Of a stretch of DNA of 64,000 bases, positions 1 through 8,869 are shown piece after piece. The position numbers were made by a program, and so were the translations under genes. The DNA lies in NCBI GenBank assembly GCA_947502495.1, contig CANNAC010000010.1:52517-116516 (forward strand), written 5' to 3'. How positions within the stretch are numbered: position 1 is the stretch's first letter; each line of letters opens with the position of its first letter. Source of the DNA: an uncultured Flavobacteriaceae bacterium. GTDB taxonomy: Bacteria; Bacteroidota; Bacteroidia; Flavobacteriales; Flavobacteriaceae. Under the pieces are notes generated by a model that saw only the letters and a list, made by a program, of their open reading frames with translations, searched no databases and was not told the origin of the DNA.

Positions 1-2
1 TC

Positions 3-332
3 TTTTTTCTAGACCAATTAATCCGTTTTATAGCATATAAATTGCACGACGATGTACAGCAAATGTTACTCTATATCTATGGTGTTGTACTTATCTCGGC
101 CTGCGTTTTTGCAGGGAACTACCATTTCACATCTAATACTACAAAGTCTATGTTTTATATGTATTTTATTTTTGGCTTTGCACTTTCCGATTTCTTTGCT
201 GTACTCGCATATTATTTGAATTTTGACCTGTTATATATTCCCGAAATATCTTTTTACCTTTTTGCTTATTTCTTTATTATAAGATACGCTATTCATGATT
301 ATGAAGAGGAATATGTGGTATTCGACAAATAA
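3..332 (+). CDS. C-terminal part of a hypothetical integral membrane protein (5' truncated by window edge)
   Basis: The reading frame is open from base 3 to the stop at 330-332 with no stop upstream, so the gene starts before the window. A TTG at 42 is available but is probably internal. About 109 residues are visible. They contain three or four strongly hydrophobic aromatic-rich stretches separated by short loops, and a short acidic tail (EEEYVVFDK region) that is probably cytoplasmic. I do not recognise the family; the pattern suits a small polytopic inner-membrane protein. No domain motif is visible, so no function is assigned. Confidence 0.6.
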   Translation, partial: FFLDQLIRFIAYKLHDDVQQMLLYIYGVVLISACVFAGNYHFTSNTTKSMFYMYFIFGFALSDFFAVLAYYLNFDLLYIPEISFYLFAYFFIIRYAIHDYEEEYVVFDK

Positions 333-431
333 CAATAAAAGCTACTTCTTGCCGTTTTCTTGTTAAAAACTGTTAAAAAGATTAAATACTTTGTTGAAGT
401 ATTTAAATTCGTATGCTATTAAATATTACAC

Positions 432-1403
432 ATGAAAAAAGTTTTATTCCTACTACTCGTTTTTGCTATTCAATTTACTTTTGCTCAATCCGATTCTACG
501 ACTGTTGATGTAGATACTACCTTTAGAGAGAGTTTTCCTAAATGGAAAAACAAAAACATTGCTACTCTAGATGTAAGTGAGGTGGCTTTTGTGAATTGGA
601 ATTCTGGAGGAAGTAACTCCATTTCCGCATTATTAGGTATTGTTAGCCAAGCAAACTATAAATTCAAACACTTTTTTTGGAAAAATAATATTAATATCCG
701 CTACGGAATTAATAAACAACAAGAACAAGAGTTAAGAAAAACGGAAGATATAATTGAAGTTAATTCTAGTGTTGGCTATAGAAGCGATAGTTTAACCAAT
801 TGGTTTTTTACTTCTAGATTTAATTTTAAAACACAGTTTACAAACGGTTATACCTATCCGAATACCACAAATGCAATTTCTAAAATTATGGCGCCAGGTT
901 ATTTGTTTTATGGTGTAGGAATCGAATATGGTAAAAACATAGAAAAATTATCGGTTTACTTTTCACCAGCAACTACTAAATCTACTTTTGTTTTAGATCA
1001 AGAATTAGCTAACGCCGGAGCATTTGGTGTTAAGCCAGCTATTTTAGACGAACAAGAAAATGTGATTAAAAATGGAGAACAAGTGCGAAATGAGTTTGGC
1101 ATTCTAATTACAAATGCCTACGAAACAGAAATCGCTACCAATGTTTATATGAAGCATGCCGTAAACTTTTATACCGATTATCTTAATGACTTCGGAAACA
1201 TAGATGTAGATTGGCAAGTAAATCTAGATTTTAAAGTGAATAATTACATTAGAGCGAATCTAGGCTCGCATTTAAAGTATGATAATGATGTGAAAAATCT
1301 GATGGCTATTAATGAAGTAACGGAAGAAGAAGAATATGTTGAAGAAGGAGCCAAAGTACAATGGAAACAAATTCTAGGTATTGGTGTGGTTGTCGATTTT
1401 TAA
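432..1403 (+). CDS. DUF3078 domain-containing secreted protein, probable outer-membrane beta-barrel
   Basis: This 323-residue protein has a clear Sec signal peptide (residues 1-18, cleavage after an FAQ-type site). The mature part is rich in alternating aromatic and polar strands, with motifs such as FVNWNSGGSNS near residue 55 and repeated NxY/W strands, typical of the Bacteroidota DUF3078 family. Members are thought to be envelope beta-barrels of unknown role. The chain ends in an aromatic-terminated strand (GVVVDF), as expected for an outer-membrane barrel. Its stop overlaps the convergent ABC ATPase gene by 4 bp. The family call is from memory of conserved strands; function is unknown. 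Confidence 0.75.
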   Translation: MKKVLFLLLVFAIQFTFAQSDSTTVDVDTTFRESFPKWKNKNIATLDVSEVAFVNWNSGGSNSISALLGIVSQANYKFKHFFWKNNINIRYGINKQQEQELRKTEDIIEVNSSVGYRSDSLTNWFFTSRFNFKTQFTNGYTYPNTTNAISKIMAPGYLFYGVGIEYGKNIEKLSVYFSPATTKSTFVLDQELANAGAFGVKPAILDEQENVIKNGEQVRNEFGILITNAYETEIATNVYMKHAVNFYTDYLNDFGNIDVDWQVNLDFKVNNYIRANLGSHLKYDNDVKNLMAINEVTEEEEYVEEGAKVQWKQILGIGVVVDF

Positions 1404-2062
1404 GGTATGCTATTTGCGCTTAAGTAGTTGTAAAACTCTAAGTCTTTTAATTCCTTAATTTGTTTGGTGTAGCCATTTTTAAGTAAGTAGATCGAATCTG
1501 CAGTATCGATAATGTCTTTGTACATATGATCGGTGATGATAATAATTTTATGCTGTTTTTCTTCGGTAATCAGACTTTTTAGTTTCTCCATATAAAGTGG
1601 TGCGATATGAGAAAAAGGTTCATCCAATAAAATAATTTCACTTTTACCTTTTACTATTAAATAGGTTTCTACTAAACGACGCTCTCCACCAGAGAGCAAA
1701 TGAATCTTGCTGTTTTTATATTTTGAAAAACCTTCAAAAGTAGCCGTGAAAGATTCCCAAGATACCTCTAAGATTTTAAAAATGGTTTTCAGTTTTAAAC
1801 CCTTCGAAACAAAATTGTATTGCGGTAATAAGCTAACGTTTTTAGCTAAGTACAAAGGTTTAGTAATTGGTTTGTTGTCTATTCTTACTAGTTTGTATTT
1901 GGGTTGTAATGCTCCAAATAGTATTTGTAGTAAACAGCTTTTTCCGCAACCATTACTTCCAAGAATAGCAGTTACCTTTCCTGTTTCTGCTTTCAGATAA
2001 ATTCCATTTAATAATAGTTTGTTAGAAAAAGAAAGCTCTACATTATCTATCTCTAAAATCAT
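1400..2062 (-). CDS. ABC transporter ATP-binding protein (small, stand-alone)
   Basis: This 220-residue nucleotide-binding domain has Walker A GSNGCGKS (residues 35-42), signature LSGGE (123-127), Walker B ending LLDE (145-148) and the switch histidine in TDH (179). All catalytic elements are present, so it should be an active ATPase. Its ATG overlaps the stop of the upstream 92-residue membrane gene by 4 bp, which suggests translational coupling. With the second small membrane gene upstream it forms a three-gene minus-strand unit, so the two small proteins are the obvious candidates for its membrane partners. Substrate and direction of transport cannot be read from the sequence. The D-loop region after the Walker B (EPFSHIAPLY) is unusual. 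Confidence 0.85.
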   Translation of the reverse strand: MILEIDNVELSFSNKLLLNGIYLKAETGKVTAILGSNGCGKSCLLQILFGALQPKYKLVRIDNKPITKPLYLAKNVSLLPQYNFVSKGLKLKTIFKILEVSWESFTATFEGFSKYKNSKIHLLSGGERRLVETYLIVKGKSEIILLDEPFSHIAPLYMEKLKSLITEEKQHKIIIITDHMYKDIIDTADSIYLLKNGYTKQIKELKDLEFYNYLSANSIP

Positions 2063-2337
2063 AGTATTGTTTTTGCTATTAGAAGAAAGCTAATCGATAA
2101 TATAGCATCTATAAGAAACACGCAAGCATATAATTTAAAAGTAGAAATACCTGCGTTTTTGTAAAATACTAAATTGTTTTTTGCTTTTGTTTCTCGAATA
2201 TAATACCATAAAAATATGGTGAGAAGTAGTTTTAGGAATACAAGAACAGCAATATTACTTCCTGCCAAAACATTAATTATAAACGACCAAAGAAGGAACG
2301 GTTTGTAAAAAATAAAAATAAGTTTTAGCGATTTCAT
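2059..2337 (-). CDS. Small hypothetical membrane protein, putative ABC partner (paralogue of 2401-2688)
   Basis: The 92 residues form about three hydrophobic segments with an amphipathic N-terminus (MKSLKLIFIFYKP). It shares a layout with the next gene upstream: a YKPxxLWSFxIN motif near the start, a basic loop in the middle, then FYKxxGxSxxKL and a final hydrophobic segment containing an FLID motif. The two are therefore diverged copies of one family. It is translationally coupled to the ABC ATPase (4-bp overlap). I know of no named family. It is far shorter than a classical ABC permease, so a homo- or hetero-oligomeric mini-permease or an ATPase anchor are both possible. Confidence 0.65.
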   Translation of the reverse strand: MKSLKLIFIFYKPFLLWSFIINVLAGSNIAVLVFLKLLLTIFLWYYIRETKAKNNLVFYKNAGISTFKLYACVFLIDAILSISFLLIAKTIL

Positions 2338-2400
2338 GCCTCCTAATTAAAGCGTTTTTTTGGGTAATGTTAAAGATATTTGGAAAGGTTTAACAGTATG

Positions 2401-2688
2401 TCAAGCAAAACCTTTTATCAAAAATATAAAAATAAGAGATACAGCACAGTCTATTAAAAATAAGAAACAGAGTAGTTTTAGGTTCGAAACACCTACCATT
2501 TTATAAAAGCCAATTCTTCTTCTAACGCTGGCATCTTTTAGTAATAACCAAAATAAAATCACTACAAATAGCTTGGTTAGAATAGTAAGCATAAAGCTTT
2601 GACTTATTATTAAAACAATAAGATTTATAGTAAAAGACCACAGAAATAGTGGTTTATAGTAAGCAAATATTCCTTTTAGCAGTTTCAT
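2401..2688 (-). CDS. Small hypothetical membrane protein, putative ABC partner (paralogue of 2059-2337)
   Basis: I start this gene at the ATG at 2688, giving 95 residues (MKLLKGIFAYYKP), because this aligns exactly with the start of its paralogue. An upstream in-frame ATG at 2715 would add nine residues that match nothing. It has three hydrophobic segments, a central basic loop (residues DASVRRR) and the shared FYKxxGxSxxKL motif. It is the first gene of the minus-strand trio with the second small membrane protein (63-bp gap) and the ABC ATPase. The family is not recognised. The FYKxxGxS motif loosely recalls the YRxxGxS loop of FtsX-type permeases, but this may be coincidence. Confidence 0.6.
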   Translation of the reverse strand: MKLLKGIFAYYKPLFLWSFTINLIVLIISQSFMLTILTKLFVVILFWLLLKDASVRRRIGFYKMVGVSNLKLLCFLFLIDCAVSLIFIFLIKGFA

Positions 2689-2774
2689 GAGTACTATTAA
2701 AACGCAAAAGGGCACGAATTATTTTCATAACAATATTGCTAGTCTATACACTATATAAAATCCATAAATTATCG

Positions 2775-2782
2775 TATTTTTG
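2775..2782 (+). promoter_or_regulatory. Candidate -7 promoter box of prfA (TATTTTTG)
   Basis: TATTTTTG matches the Bacteroidota TAnnTTTG box and lies 23 bp before the prfA start codon, implying a short leader. No convincing -33 TTG is seen at the usual spacing. Confidence 0.45.
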
Positions 2783-2805
2783 GCATACAATTTTTTAGAA
2801 GATAG

Positions 2806-3882
2806 ATGTTAGATAAATTACAAATAGTAAAACAACGTTTTGATGAGGTTAGTGATTTAATCATTCAACCAGATATTATCACAGATCAAAAGCGTTATGT
2901 AGAGTTAAATAAAGAATACAAAGACTTACGCCTTTTAATGGATAAACGTGAGCAATATATAGAGTTTACAGAGAATCTTGCTGAAGCGGAAGCGATTATT
3001 GCAGATGGTAGCGATGCCGAAATGGTAGAGATGGCCAAAATGCAATATGACGAAGCTAAAGAAGGGATTCCTAAGTTAGACGATGAAATTCGTGTACTAT
3101 TAATTCCTAAAGATCCGCAAGATTCTAAAAATGCAGTAGTAGAATTACGCGCAGGAACTGGTGGCGATGAAGCGAGTATTTTTGCTGGAGATTTGTTTAG
3201 AATGTACACCAAATACTGTGAAGGTAGAGGTTGGAAAGTAGATACTGTAGATTATAGTGAAGGGACCAATGGTGGTTTTAAAGAAATTCAATTTGAAGTT
3301 ACTGGTAATGATGTGTACGGAACTTTAAAATTTGAAGCTGGTGTACATCGTGTTCAACGTGTACCACAAACCGAAACTCAAGGTCGTGTACATACAAGTG
3401 CTGCAACTGTTATGGTATTTCCAGAAGCCGAAGAATTTGATGTAGAAATAAATCCAAAAGATGTACGTATCGATTTTTTCTGTTCTTCAGGACCTGGAGG
3501 ACAATCGGTAAATACAACCTATTCTGCAGTGCGTTTAACACATGTTCCAACCGGATTGGTAGCACAATGTCAAGATCAAAAATCACAACATAAAAACAAA
3601 GAGAAAGCATTTAAAGTATTGCGTTCTCGTTTGTATGATATGGAGTTGGCTAAGAAAAACGAAGAAGATGCTGCTTTACGTGGTACGATGGTAACTTCTG
3701 GTGATAGAAGTGCTAAGATTAGAACCTATAACTATTCGCAAGGTCGTGTAACCGATCATAGAATCGGATTAACACTTTACGATTTACAAAATATTGTAAA
3801 TGGGGATATTCAAAAAATTATAGACGAATTACAATTAGCAGATAACACCGAGAAGTTAAAAGCTAGTGACGAACACCTTTAA
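2806..3882 (+). CDS. prfA: Peptide chain release factor 1
   Basis: RF1 recognises UAA and UAG stop codons in the ribosomal A site and triggers peptidyl-tRNA hydrolysis. At 358 residues it has the normal length. The catalytic GGQ is at residues 231-233, in a [10 protein letters not shown] context. The stop-codon-reading PxT tripeptide is PQT at 187-189, followed by the conserved HTSAATV strand; this identifies RF1 rather than RF2, which has SPF. The Gln in the middle of PxT differs from the PAT/PVT of model RF1s. It is monocistronic: a TAnnTTTG box precedes it and an intrinsic terminator follows immediately. Confidence 0.97.
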   Translation: MLDKLQIVKQRFDEVSDLIIQPDIITDQKRYVELNKEYKDLRLLMDKREQYIEFTENLAEAEAIIADGSDAEMVEMAKMQYDEAKEGIPKLDDEIRVLLIPKDPQDSKNAVVELRAGTGGDEASIFAGDLFRMYTKYCEGRGWKVDTVDYSEGTNGGFKEIQFEVTGNDVYGTLKFEAGVHRVQRVPQTETQGRVHTSAATVMVFPEAEEFDVEINPKDVRIDFFCSSGPGGQSVNTTYSAVRLTHVPTGLVAQCQDQKSQHKNKEKAFKVLRSRLYDMELAKKNEEDAALRGTMVTSGDRSAKIRTYNYSQGRVTDHRIGLTLYDLQNIVNGDIQKIIDELQLADNTEKLKASDEHL

Positions 3883-3886
3883 TAAT

Positions 3887-3910
3887 AAGCCTCTTTTTGA
3901 GGCTTTTTTA
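3887..3910 (+). terminator. Intrinsic terminator of prfA
   Basis: The stem AAGCCTC (3887-3893) pairs with GAGGCTT (3899-3905) across a T5 loop and is followed by a T-run to 3910. It starts 5 bp after the prfA stop. Confidence 0.85.
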
Positions 3911-3918
3911 ATAATATT

Positions 3919-3945
3919 CCTGCAAGGTTTTTAGAACCTTGTAGG
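3919..3945. repeat. Short palindromic (REP-like) hairpin between prfA and pyrF
   Basis: CCTGCAAGGTT (3919-3929) pairs with AACCTTGTAGG (3935-3945) with one G-U pair and a 5-nt loop. It has no T-run, so it is not simply a second terminator. It resembles short palindromes that recur between genes in Flavobacteriaceae; copy number has to be checked genome-wide. Confidence 0.55.
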
Positions 3946-3978
3946 TATCAAAACAATAGTTTCCTCTGTTAGAGGATT

Positions 3979-3985
3979 AAGGAGG
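3979..3985 (+). promoter_or_regulatory. Unusually strong Shine-Dalgarno sequence before pyrF
   Basis: AAGGAGG lies 3 nt before the pyrF ATG and is preceded by a small hairpin, CCTCTgttAGAGG (3963-3975). Bacteroidota mRNAs rarely carry such a motif, and no other gene in this window has one as perfect. Confidence 0.45.
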
Positions 3986-3988
3986 CGC

Positions 3989-4816
3989 ATGACAACACAA
4001 CAACTTACTGCTCAGATCCAAAAAAAGAAATCCTTTCTATGTATCGGATTGGATGTCGATTTAAATAAAATTCCGAAACATCTTTTAAAAGAAGAAGATC
4101 CCATATTTGCTTTTAATAAGGCTATCATAGATGCCACACATCATTTATGCGTTGCCTATAAACCGAATACTGCTTTTTATGAAGCCTACGGATTGAAAGG
4201 TTGGAAAGCTTTAGAAAAGACCATTAACTACTTAAACGAAAAGCATCCAGAAATTTTCACCATTGCGGATGCAAAACGTGGGGATATTGGTAATACAAGT
4301 ACCATGTATGCTAAAGCTTTTTTTGAAGACTTAGCGTTCGATAGTGTCACTGTTGCACCGTATATGGGAAAAGATTCTGTAGAACCTTTTTTAGCTTTTG
4401 AAAACAAGCATACTATTATGTTGGCATTAACTTCCAACGAAGGTGCTTTCGATTTTCAGACCAAACAAGTAGAAGGAAAAGAATTGTATAAGCAAGTGTT
4501 AGAGACTTCTAAAAACTGGAAAAATTCAGAAAACCTAATGTATGTGGTTGGTGCTACTAAAGCAGAATATTTTACAGAAATCAGAAAAATTGTTCCAAAT
4601 AGCTTTTTACTTGTTCCAGGCGTTGGAGCGCAAGGAGGAAATTTACAAGACGTTTGTAAATACGGAATGAGTGATACTATAGGTTTATTAATAAATTCTT
4701 CAAGAGGAATTATTTACGCTTCCAAAGAACTAGATTTTGCAGATGCAGCAGCAAATAGTGCCAAAGAACTGCAAGCGCAAATGGAAGTGATTCTATCATT
4801 GCGAGTAACGAAGTAA
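3989..4816 (+). CDS. pyrF: Orotidine 5'-phosphate decarboxylase (subfamily 2)
   Basis: The enzyme decarboxylates OMP to UMP, the last step of de novo pyrimidine synthesis. Of its 275 residues, the signature [11 protein letters not shown] begins at Asp94 and contains the catalytic Asp94/Lys96/Asp99 triad; Lys58 in YKPN and Asp22 in GLDVD also match. The length and the insert-rich layout fit the bacterial PyrF subfamily 2 rather than the roughly 230-residue E. coli type. The next gene begins 9 bp downstream on the same strand, so the two are probably co-transcribed. No other pyrimidine genes are nearby. Confidence 0.95.
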   Translation: MTTQQLTAQIQKKKSFLCIGLDVDLNKIPKHLLKEEDPIFAFNKAIIDATHHLCVAYKPNTAFYEAYGLKGWKALEKTINYLNEKHPEIFTIADAKRGDIGNTSTMYAKAFFEDLAFDSVTVAPYMGKDSVEPFLAFENKHTIMLALTSNEGAFDFQTKQVEGKELYKQVLETSKNWKNSENLMYVVGATKAEYFTEIRKIVPNSFLLVPGVGAQGGNLQDVCKYGMSDTIGLLINSSRGIIYASKELDFADAAANSAKELQAQMEVILSLRVTK

Positions 4817-4825
4817 TCCTTTTAA

Positions 4826-5608
4826 ATGAAGCTAAAAGATCAACTAGGAAGAGAATTATGTTTAGAATCCGTTCCTAAACGGATTGTTTCCTTAGTGCCT
4901 TCGCAAACCGAATTGCTCTATGATTTAGGTTTAGAATCTTCTATTGTAGGTATTACTAAATTCTGTGTACATCCAAAACATTTACTAAAAACAAAAACGA
5001 TTGTTGGTGGTACAAAGCAAATAAATCTGGAAAAAATAAAAGCCTTACAGCCAGATATTATTCTATGTAATAAAGAGGAAAACACAAAAGATATTGTGGG
5101 TGCTTGTAGTGCTATTTGTGCGGTTCATGTTTCCGAAATTGAAAATGTTTCCCATTGTGTAGAAATGATTCAGCAATATGGAGAAATATTCAATAAGAAG
5201 GAAGAAGCTTCCGTGATTTCAGAAAAAATTCAAATCAATTTAAAAGATTTTCAAAATTTTATAAAAGACAAACCAACTTTAAAAGTGGCGTATTTCATCT
5301 GGAAAAACCCTTTTATGGTTGCAGGTAAAGACACCTTTATTAATTATTTATTACAATTAAATAAATTGGTAAATGTATATGCCGTTTTAGGAAGGTATCC
5401 AGAAATTGAAATGCAACAAGATAAAGATGTAGACGTGATCTTTTTGTCTAGTGAGCCATATCCTTTTAAAGAAAAACATATAGAAGAATTACAAGCGTAC
5501 TATACTAATGCCAAAATACAATTAGTAGATGGTGAAATGTTTTCGTGGTATGGTTCTAGACTAATGAAGTCTTTTAGTTATTTCAAGAAGCTACATGTAA
5601 GTCTTTAG
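4826..5608 (+). CDS. Helical-backbone metal/cobalamin receptor-like protein (BtuF/FepB superfamily), no signal peptide
   Basis: The 260 residues show the periplasmic binding protein fold of the BtuF/FhuD class: RIVSLVPSQTELLYDLG at the start, KIKALQPDIILCN near residue 75, a long connecting helix and a C-terminal lobe. There is no signal peptide or lipobox, so it either stays cytoplasmic or is not a classical transport receptor. Such orphan members are common in Flavobacteriaceae. No permease or ATPase is adjacent; it follows pyrF by 9 bp. A link to cobalamin would suit the B12-dependent icmF nearby, but that is inference. Confidence 0.75.
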   Translation: MKLKDQLGRELCLESVPKRIVSLVPSQTELLYDLGLESSIVGITKFCVHPKHLLKTKTIVGGTKQINLEKIKALQPDIILCNKEENTKDIVGACSAICAVHVSEIENVSHCVEMIQQYGEIFNKKEEASVISEKIQINLKDFQNFIKDKPTLKVAYFIWKNPFMVAGKDTFINYLLQLNKLVNVYAVLGRYPEIEMQQDKDVDVIFLSSEPYPFKEKHIEELQAYYTNAKIQLVDGEMFSWYGSRLMKSFSYFKKLHVSL

Positions 5609-5803
5609 TGTACTTTTTCTTGTATATCACTTCTATAAACGGTACAGCTTTTTTATCTGTAGCTCTTAGGTTTAATAACTTGTTTAAATTTGGTTTTATT
5701 TTTCCGACTTTGCAAAAATGTGTGCTCATAACTTGTTCTTTATATATAAAGTACGAGTTTTTTGTGCATTTGGATTTTAAGCAAAGGTTAAATAAAAGAT
5801 AAA

Positions 5804-6004
5804 TTAAGAAGTTACAGAATGTGATGTATCTCTAGATAGGTATTTTAACTTGTTTAGTTTGCCTAAAAGTTTAATCGCTCTATATTCTGAAATATCACTT
5901 AATGCGTGATCTGTTTGTCTGAAATTATAAGCTTGCTCGATAAGATTTTTGTATTTCTTATCGAGTTTACTTTGGTGCTTTTTTATTAAATCATTGTTGT
6001 TCAT
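5804..6004 (-). CDS. Small cytoplasmic helical protein, Lacal_2735-like family
   Basis: This 66-residue protein is highly charged and predicted helical throughout. It carries the pattern LDKKYKNLIEQAYNF followed by LSDxxEYRAI and a Lys/Leu-rich helix, which resembles the small Flavobacteriaceae family annotated as Lacal_2735. It has no signal peptide and no membrane segment. It stands alone, convergent with the gene at 4826, with an AT-rich leader upstream. The function of the family is unknown; the assignment rests on a remembered motif. Confidence 0.6.
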   Translation of the reverse strand: MNNNDLIKKHQSKLDKKYKNLIEQAYNFRQTDHALSDISEYRAIKLLGKLNKLKYLSRDTSHSVTS

Positions 6005-6153
6005 GGTGGTAATTAGCTATTAGTCAATTAAATATACGTTATTTATTGACAGCTTAAACATACTTTTATTAAATTTAACAAAAAAAGTTTCTTTTAAATT
6101 AAGCGTTCCATTTCCAATTTACATCTTCTAAATAGTGTGTTTGACTTGCAAAT

Positions 6154-6191
6154 AAAAAGCCTTTGAAGAAATGATTCTTCAAAGGCTTTTT
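6154..6191 (-). terminator. Strong intrinsic terminator for the DUF4197 gene
   Basis: This is a perfect 17-bp stem, AAAAAGCCTTTGAAGAA (6154-6170) against 6175-6191, with a 4-nt loop and T-runs on both strands. It lies 43 bp beyond the stop of the minus-strand DUF4197 gene and could work in both directions. Confidence 0.85.
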
Positions 6192-6233
6192 ATGTTTTAA
6201 TAATCTAATTTTCTAAATATCGAAGAACCAAGA

Positions 6234-6938
6234 TTAATCTTGTAAAGCAAAAACCTTACGTAATAAATCTGTAGTTCTAGAAGCTGTTTTACCTCTAATT
6301 TCTTTTTCTTCTACGGCAATCATTTTATAAACCCCATTTAAAGCTTCACCGGTAACATAGTCTGTTAAATCTGGATTCACATTACTAGTAAAAGGAATCG
6401 CATTATACTTGTTAATTAAATTAGACCAAATTTCATCTGCACCAACTTTGCTAAAAGAGTTTTTAATCACAGGATTAAATTTAGCATATAAAGCGGTTTG
6501 TGTTTTGCTGGTTAAATATTGCGTAGCGGCATCATCATTACCAAGAAGAATGTTTTTCGCATCTGCAAAAGTGATGTCTTTAACCGCGCTAACAAAAATA
6601 GGAGTTGCTTCACTTACCGCATCTTCTGCAGCTCTGTTTAATACTTTTAAACCTTCATCTGCTAAACTACTTAGCCCGATATCACGTAATGCTTTGTCTA
6701 CTTTTTTTAATTCTTCAGGTAGTACTATTTTTACTAAGTCATTTTTGAAAAAACCATCCTTTTGTGTTAGTTTGGTAACTTGTTTGTCAATACCAAGATC
6801 TAAAGCTTGGCGTAAACCAGAACCAATTTCAGATTCAGATATTCCAACTTCTTCTGGCAATTGATCTATTACTTGTTGTAATTCTGCACAAGCAGTAAAG
6901 TTTAAAATAATAACTAAGGCTAAAATTTTACGTATCAT
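6234..6938 (-). CDS. DUF4197 domain-containing lipoprotein
   Basis: The 234 residues start with a lipoprotein signal peptide whose lipobox ends FTAC (Cys17), so the mature protein is probably lipid-anchored in the envelope. The rest matches DUF4197: GLRQALDLGIDKQV, the conserved DGFFKNDLVKIVLPEEL segment, ADAKNILLGND and an alpha-helical C-terminus ending in DLLRKVFALQD. The role of the family is unknown. The gene upstream on the same strand (secreted beta-helix) ends 38 bp before this one starts, so they may share a transcript, and a strong terminator follows this one. Confidence 0.85.
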   Translation of the reverse strand: MIRKILALVIILNFTACAELQQVIDQLPEEVGISESEIGSGLRQALDLGIDKQVTKLTQKDGFFKNDLVKIVLPEELKKVDKALRDIGLSSLADEGLKVLNRAAEDAVSEATPIFVSAVKDITFADAKNILLGNDDAATQYLTSKTQTALYAKFNPVIKNSFSKVGADEIWSNLINKYNAIPFTSNVNPDLTDYVTGEALNGVYKMIAVEEKEIRGKTASRTTDLLRKVFALQD

Positions 6939-6976
6939 ATTTTTTTTGTTTTTATTTAAGCGGTTAAAGATATAAT

Positions 6977-8575
6977 TTAAAGTGCTGCAATTGCTCCATT
7001 GTTATTTATTATTTCTGCATCTATAATATTGGCGTCAAATCCGCTAAAATTGGCAATATCATTTTCTGTGATTTGAATGTTGTCTTTTTCTAAACTCGTT
7101 TTGTTTTTTATTTTATTTACTATGTTTATGCAATAATTTTGATTTGTAAAAAACGTAGTTGTGTTTTTTAAGGATGGCTGCGGAGGAGTTATGATTAACT
7201 TAGAATCAAAGGTGTTGTTTTTAATTGTTGCATTACTGAAAGCTCCGAAAACACCAAAATATTTAAAGTCTAAAAAAGTGTTATTAGTAACCGTTAATAC
7301 GTATGTGTTCTGTTTTTCTAGCTCATAAGGAATAGAAGATCGAATACCTATATCTGCATTGTTAAAGGTGTTGTTTTCAATATTAACATTCCCTAATTCA
7401 TTATAAAATAGTTTTCCTTCTTTTTCAACTTCTTTGGTGTATTCGTTTCCTTTAAGGTAAACTCCAGATGCAATTAAATCTACATATTTCCAAACAGATT
7501 CTGGAAGTTGGGATTCTTGCAAAAGATCAAAATCATAATTTACAGTATTAAAAACATTGTTTTTAATTAAAATATTAGATATTTTCTTTCCAGTTTTAAA
7601 GTCTTTACGAGCTACATCAGGGAACCCATAAGTTATAAATACTCCCGTTCTACTATTATGAACTGTAGCGTTTTTGATTACTACATTTTCTGTTTGTTCA
7701 TTGTCTTGCTGTGTACCTATAGAAAATGCTCTATTCGCATTATATAAATCCACAGTAACGTTGTTTATCGTTACATTTTTTGCATTAAAAATAGCTAAGC
7801 CATTCATGGTTGGGTCACTAATAGCGCCTGCTGCTGTAAATTCAATTTTTAAATCGGAAACACGAATATTTTCTATTTGTTCGTAATTATTTTCATTATA
7901 TGAGAAGTTACCATTTCCCGTTGGATGGGAACCTCTTATTACAATCAGGGCCCCTTGTCGCGTAGAAGCATTTAAACCATTGGATGTCGTGGTAGATTTA
8001 AATAAGAAATTTTTTTCGTCAAACTTTAAAATTGTCTTATCGCCTTTACCATACATGTGAATATTGCTAAAGTCTATAATTAAATCTCTAAAATAGTAAG
8101 TCCCTTCTGAGAATTTTATACTACCTCCATGGGATGCTTTTATATCCAACATCATTTGCTTGGATAAACCGTATTGTGAAATATTATTAGGAACCTGGTT
8201 AGGTATCATTCCCCACCATTCTGGCTTAAAAACTTTTTGGTTGGTAAAAATAACATTTGGCTTTTGATCATTCCAATCTGCATCTCCTTTCGAAAAATGA
8301 AATATCTGATGTTTTCCTGCTTTTATTACTCCTTTAATTGTGATTGTTTGGTCTTCTTCAATAAGGAATTTTCCGTTTTCTGTAAATATCAAGGTTAGGT
8401 ATTCTGGAATAACTAGGTTATTAGAGAAATACATTGGCTTATCGATAAGGATAATATTATCGTTTTCTGAAAGTTCTTCAGCAATTAATAAATCTAGTTC
8501 TTTTGACATTATAACTTCATTAGAAAATGTGAATCCGTTTAGGATTAAGAATAGTAATAATATGGCGTTTTTCAT
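6977..8575 (-). CDS. Secreted right-handed parallel beta-helix (pectate-lyase-fold) protein
   Basis: The 532 residues begin with a Sec signal peptide (about residues 1-19). From roughly residue 140 there are many short repeats of the type IxNVTVxN/VxIKNNxFN, including NVTINNVTVDL, NISNILIKNNVF and NVNIENNTFN. These rungs define right-handed beta-helix proteins, which often bind or cleave polysaccharides. The N-terminal part (INLIDKPMYF, EGTYYF) resembles the cap found in glycosyl hydrolase 28/55-like or phage-type beta-helices. No sorting domain for type IX secretion is present, so it probably stays periplasmic or on the surface. No catalytic residues can be named with confidence. Confidence 0.75.
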   Translation of the reverse strand: MKNAILLLFLILNGFTFSNEVIMSKELDLLIAEELSENDNIILIDKPMYFSNNLVIPEYLTLIFTENGKFLIEEDQTITIKGVIKAGKHQIFHFSKGDADWNDQKPNVIFTNQKVFKPEWWGMIPNQVPNNISQYGLSKQMMLDIKASHGGSIKFSEGTYYFRDLIIDFSNIHMYGKGDKTILKFDEKNFLFKSTTTSNGLNASTRQGALIVIRGSHPTGNGNFSYNENNYEQIENIRVSDLKIEFTAAGAISDPTMNGLAIFNAKNVTINNVTVDLYNANRAFSIGTQQDNEQTENVVIKNATVHNSRTGVFITYGFPDVARKDFKTGKKISNILIKNNVFNTVNYDFDLLQESQLPESVWKYVDLIASGVYLKGNEYTKEVEKEGKLFYNELGNVNIENNTFNNADIGIRSSIPYELEKQNTYVLTVTNNTFLDFKYFGVFGAFSNATIKNNTFDSKLIITPPQPSLKNTTTFFTNQNYCINIVNKIKNKTSLEKDNIQITENDIANFSGFDANIIDAEIINNNGAIAAL

Positions 8576-8669
8576 AAGAATAATATTTATAATTGAATAA
8601 TTACAAATACTATTCCTGAAAAAGGATATTATGAATTAAATAGGTTTTATTATGATTTATTTGTGTTAA

Positions 8670-8693
8670 AATTATGATTTAATTATCATAATT
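8670..8693. promoter_or_regulatory. Inverted repeat in the gap between purU and the beta-helix gene
   Basis: AATTATGAT (8670-8678) and ATCATAATT (8685-8693) form perfect 9-bp arms around a 6-nt centre, with a further TTATGATTTA copy just upstream (about 8650). It lies about 100 bp before the minus-strand beta-helix gene. It may be an operator, but the region is so AT-rich that chance is possible. The rest of 8576-8869 shows nothing else I can name. Confidence 0.35.
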
Positions 8694-8869
8694 GAATGAT
8701 TAATGTTAAAGTAGTATTAAATGCACACTTGTAGCTTTTGTTCAGAGGATGATTTTTATCTGAAACTATGGCTTTGTAATCGCTACACTAAATGTAATAA
8801 TAGAATAGTCTTGTTATTTGTTATACTAGTTAAAGTAATAGTCTTTTCTATTGTTTCAGCACATAGTAA

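Noticed and set aside
5608..5802. 64-residue open frame after the B12-receptor-like gene (GTG start)
   Set aside because: It starts with GTG right at the previous stop, is rich in rare-looking Phe/Cys/Leu stretches, and has no motif. It looks like AT-rich intergenic sequence.
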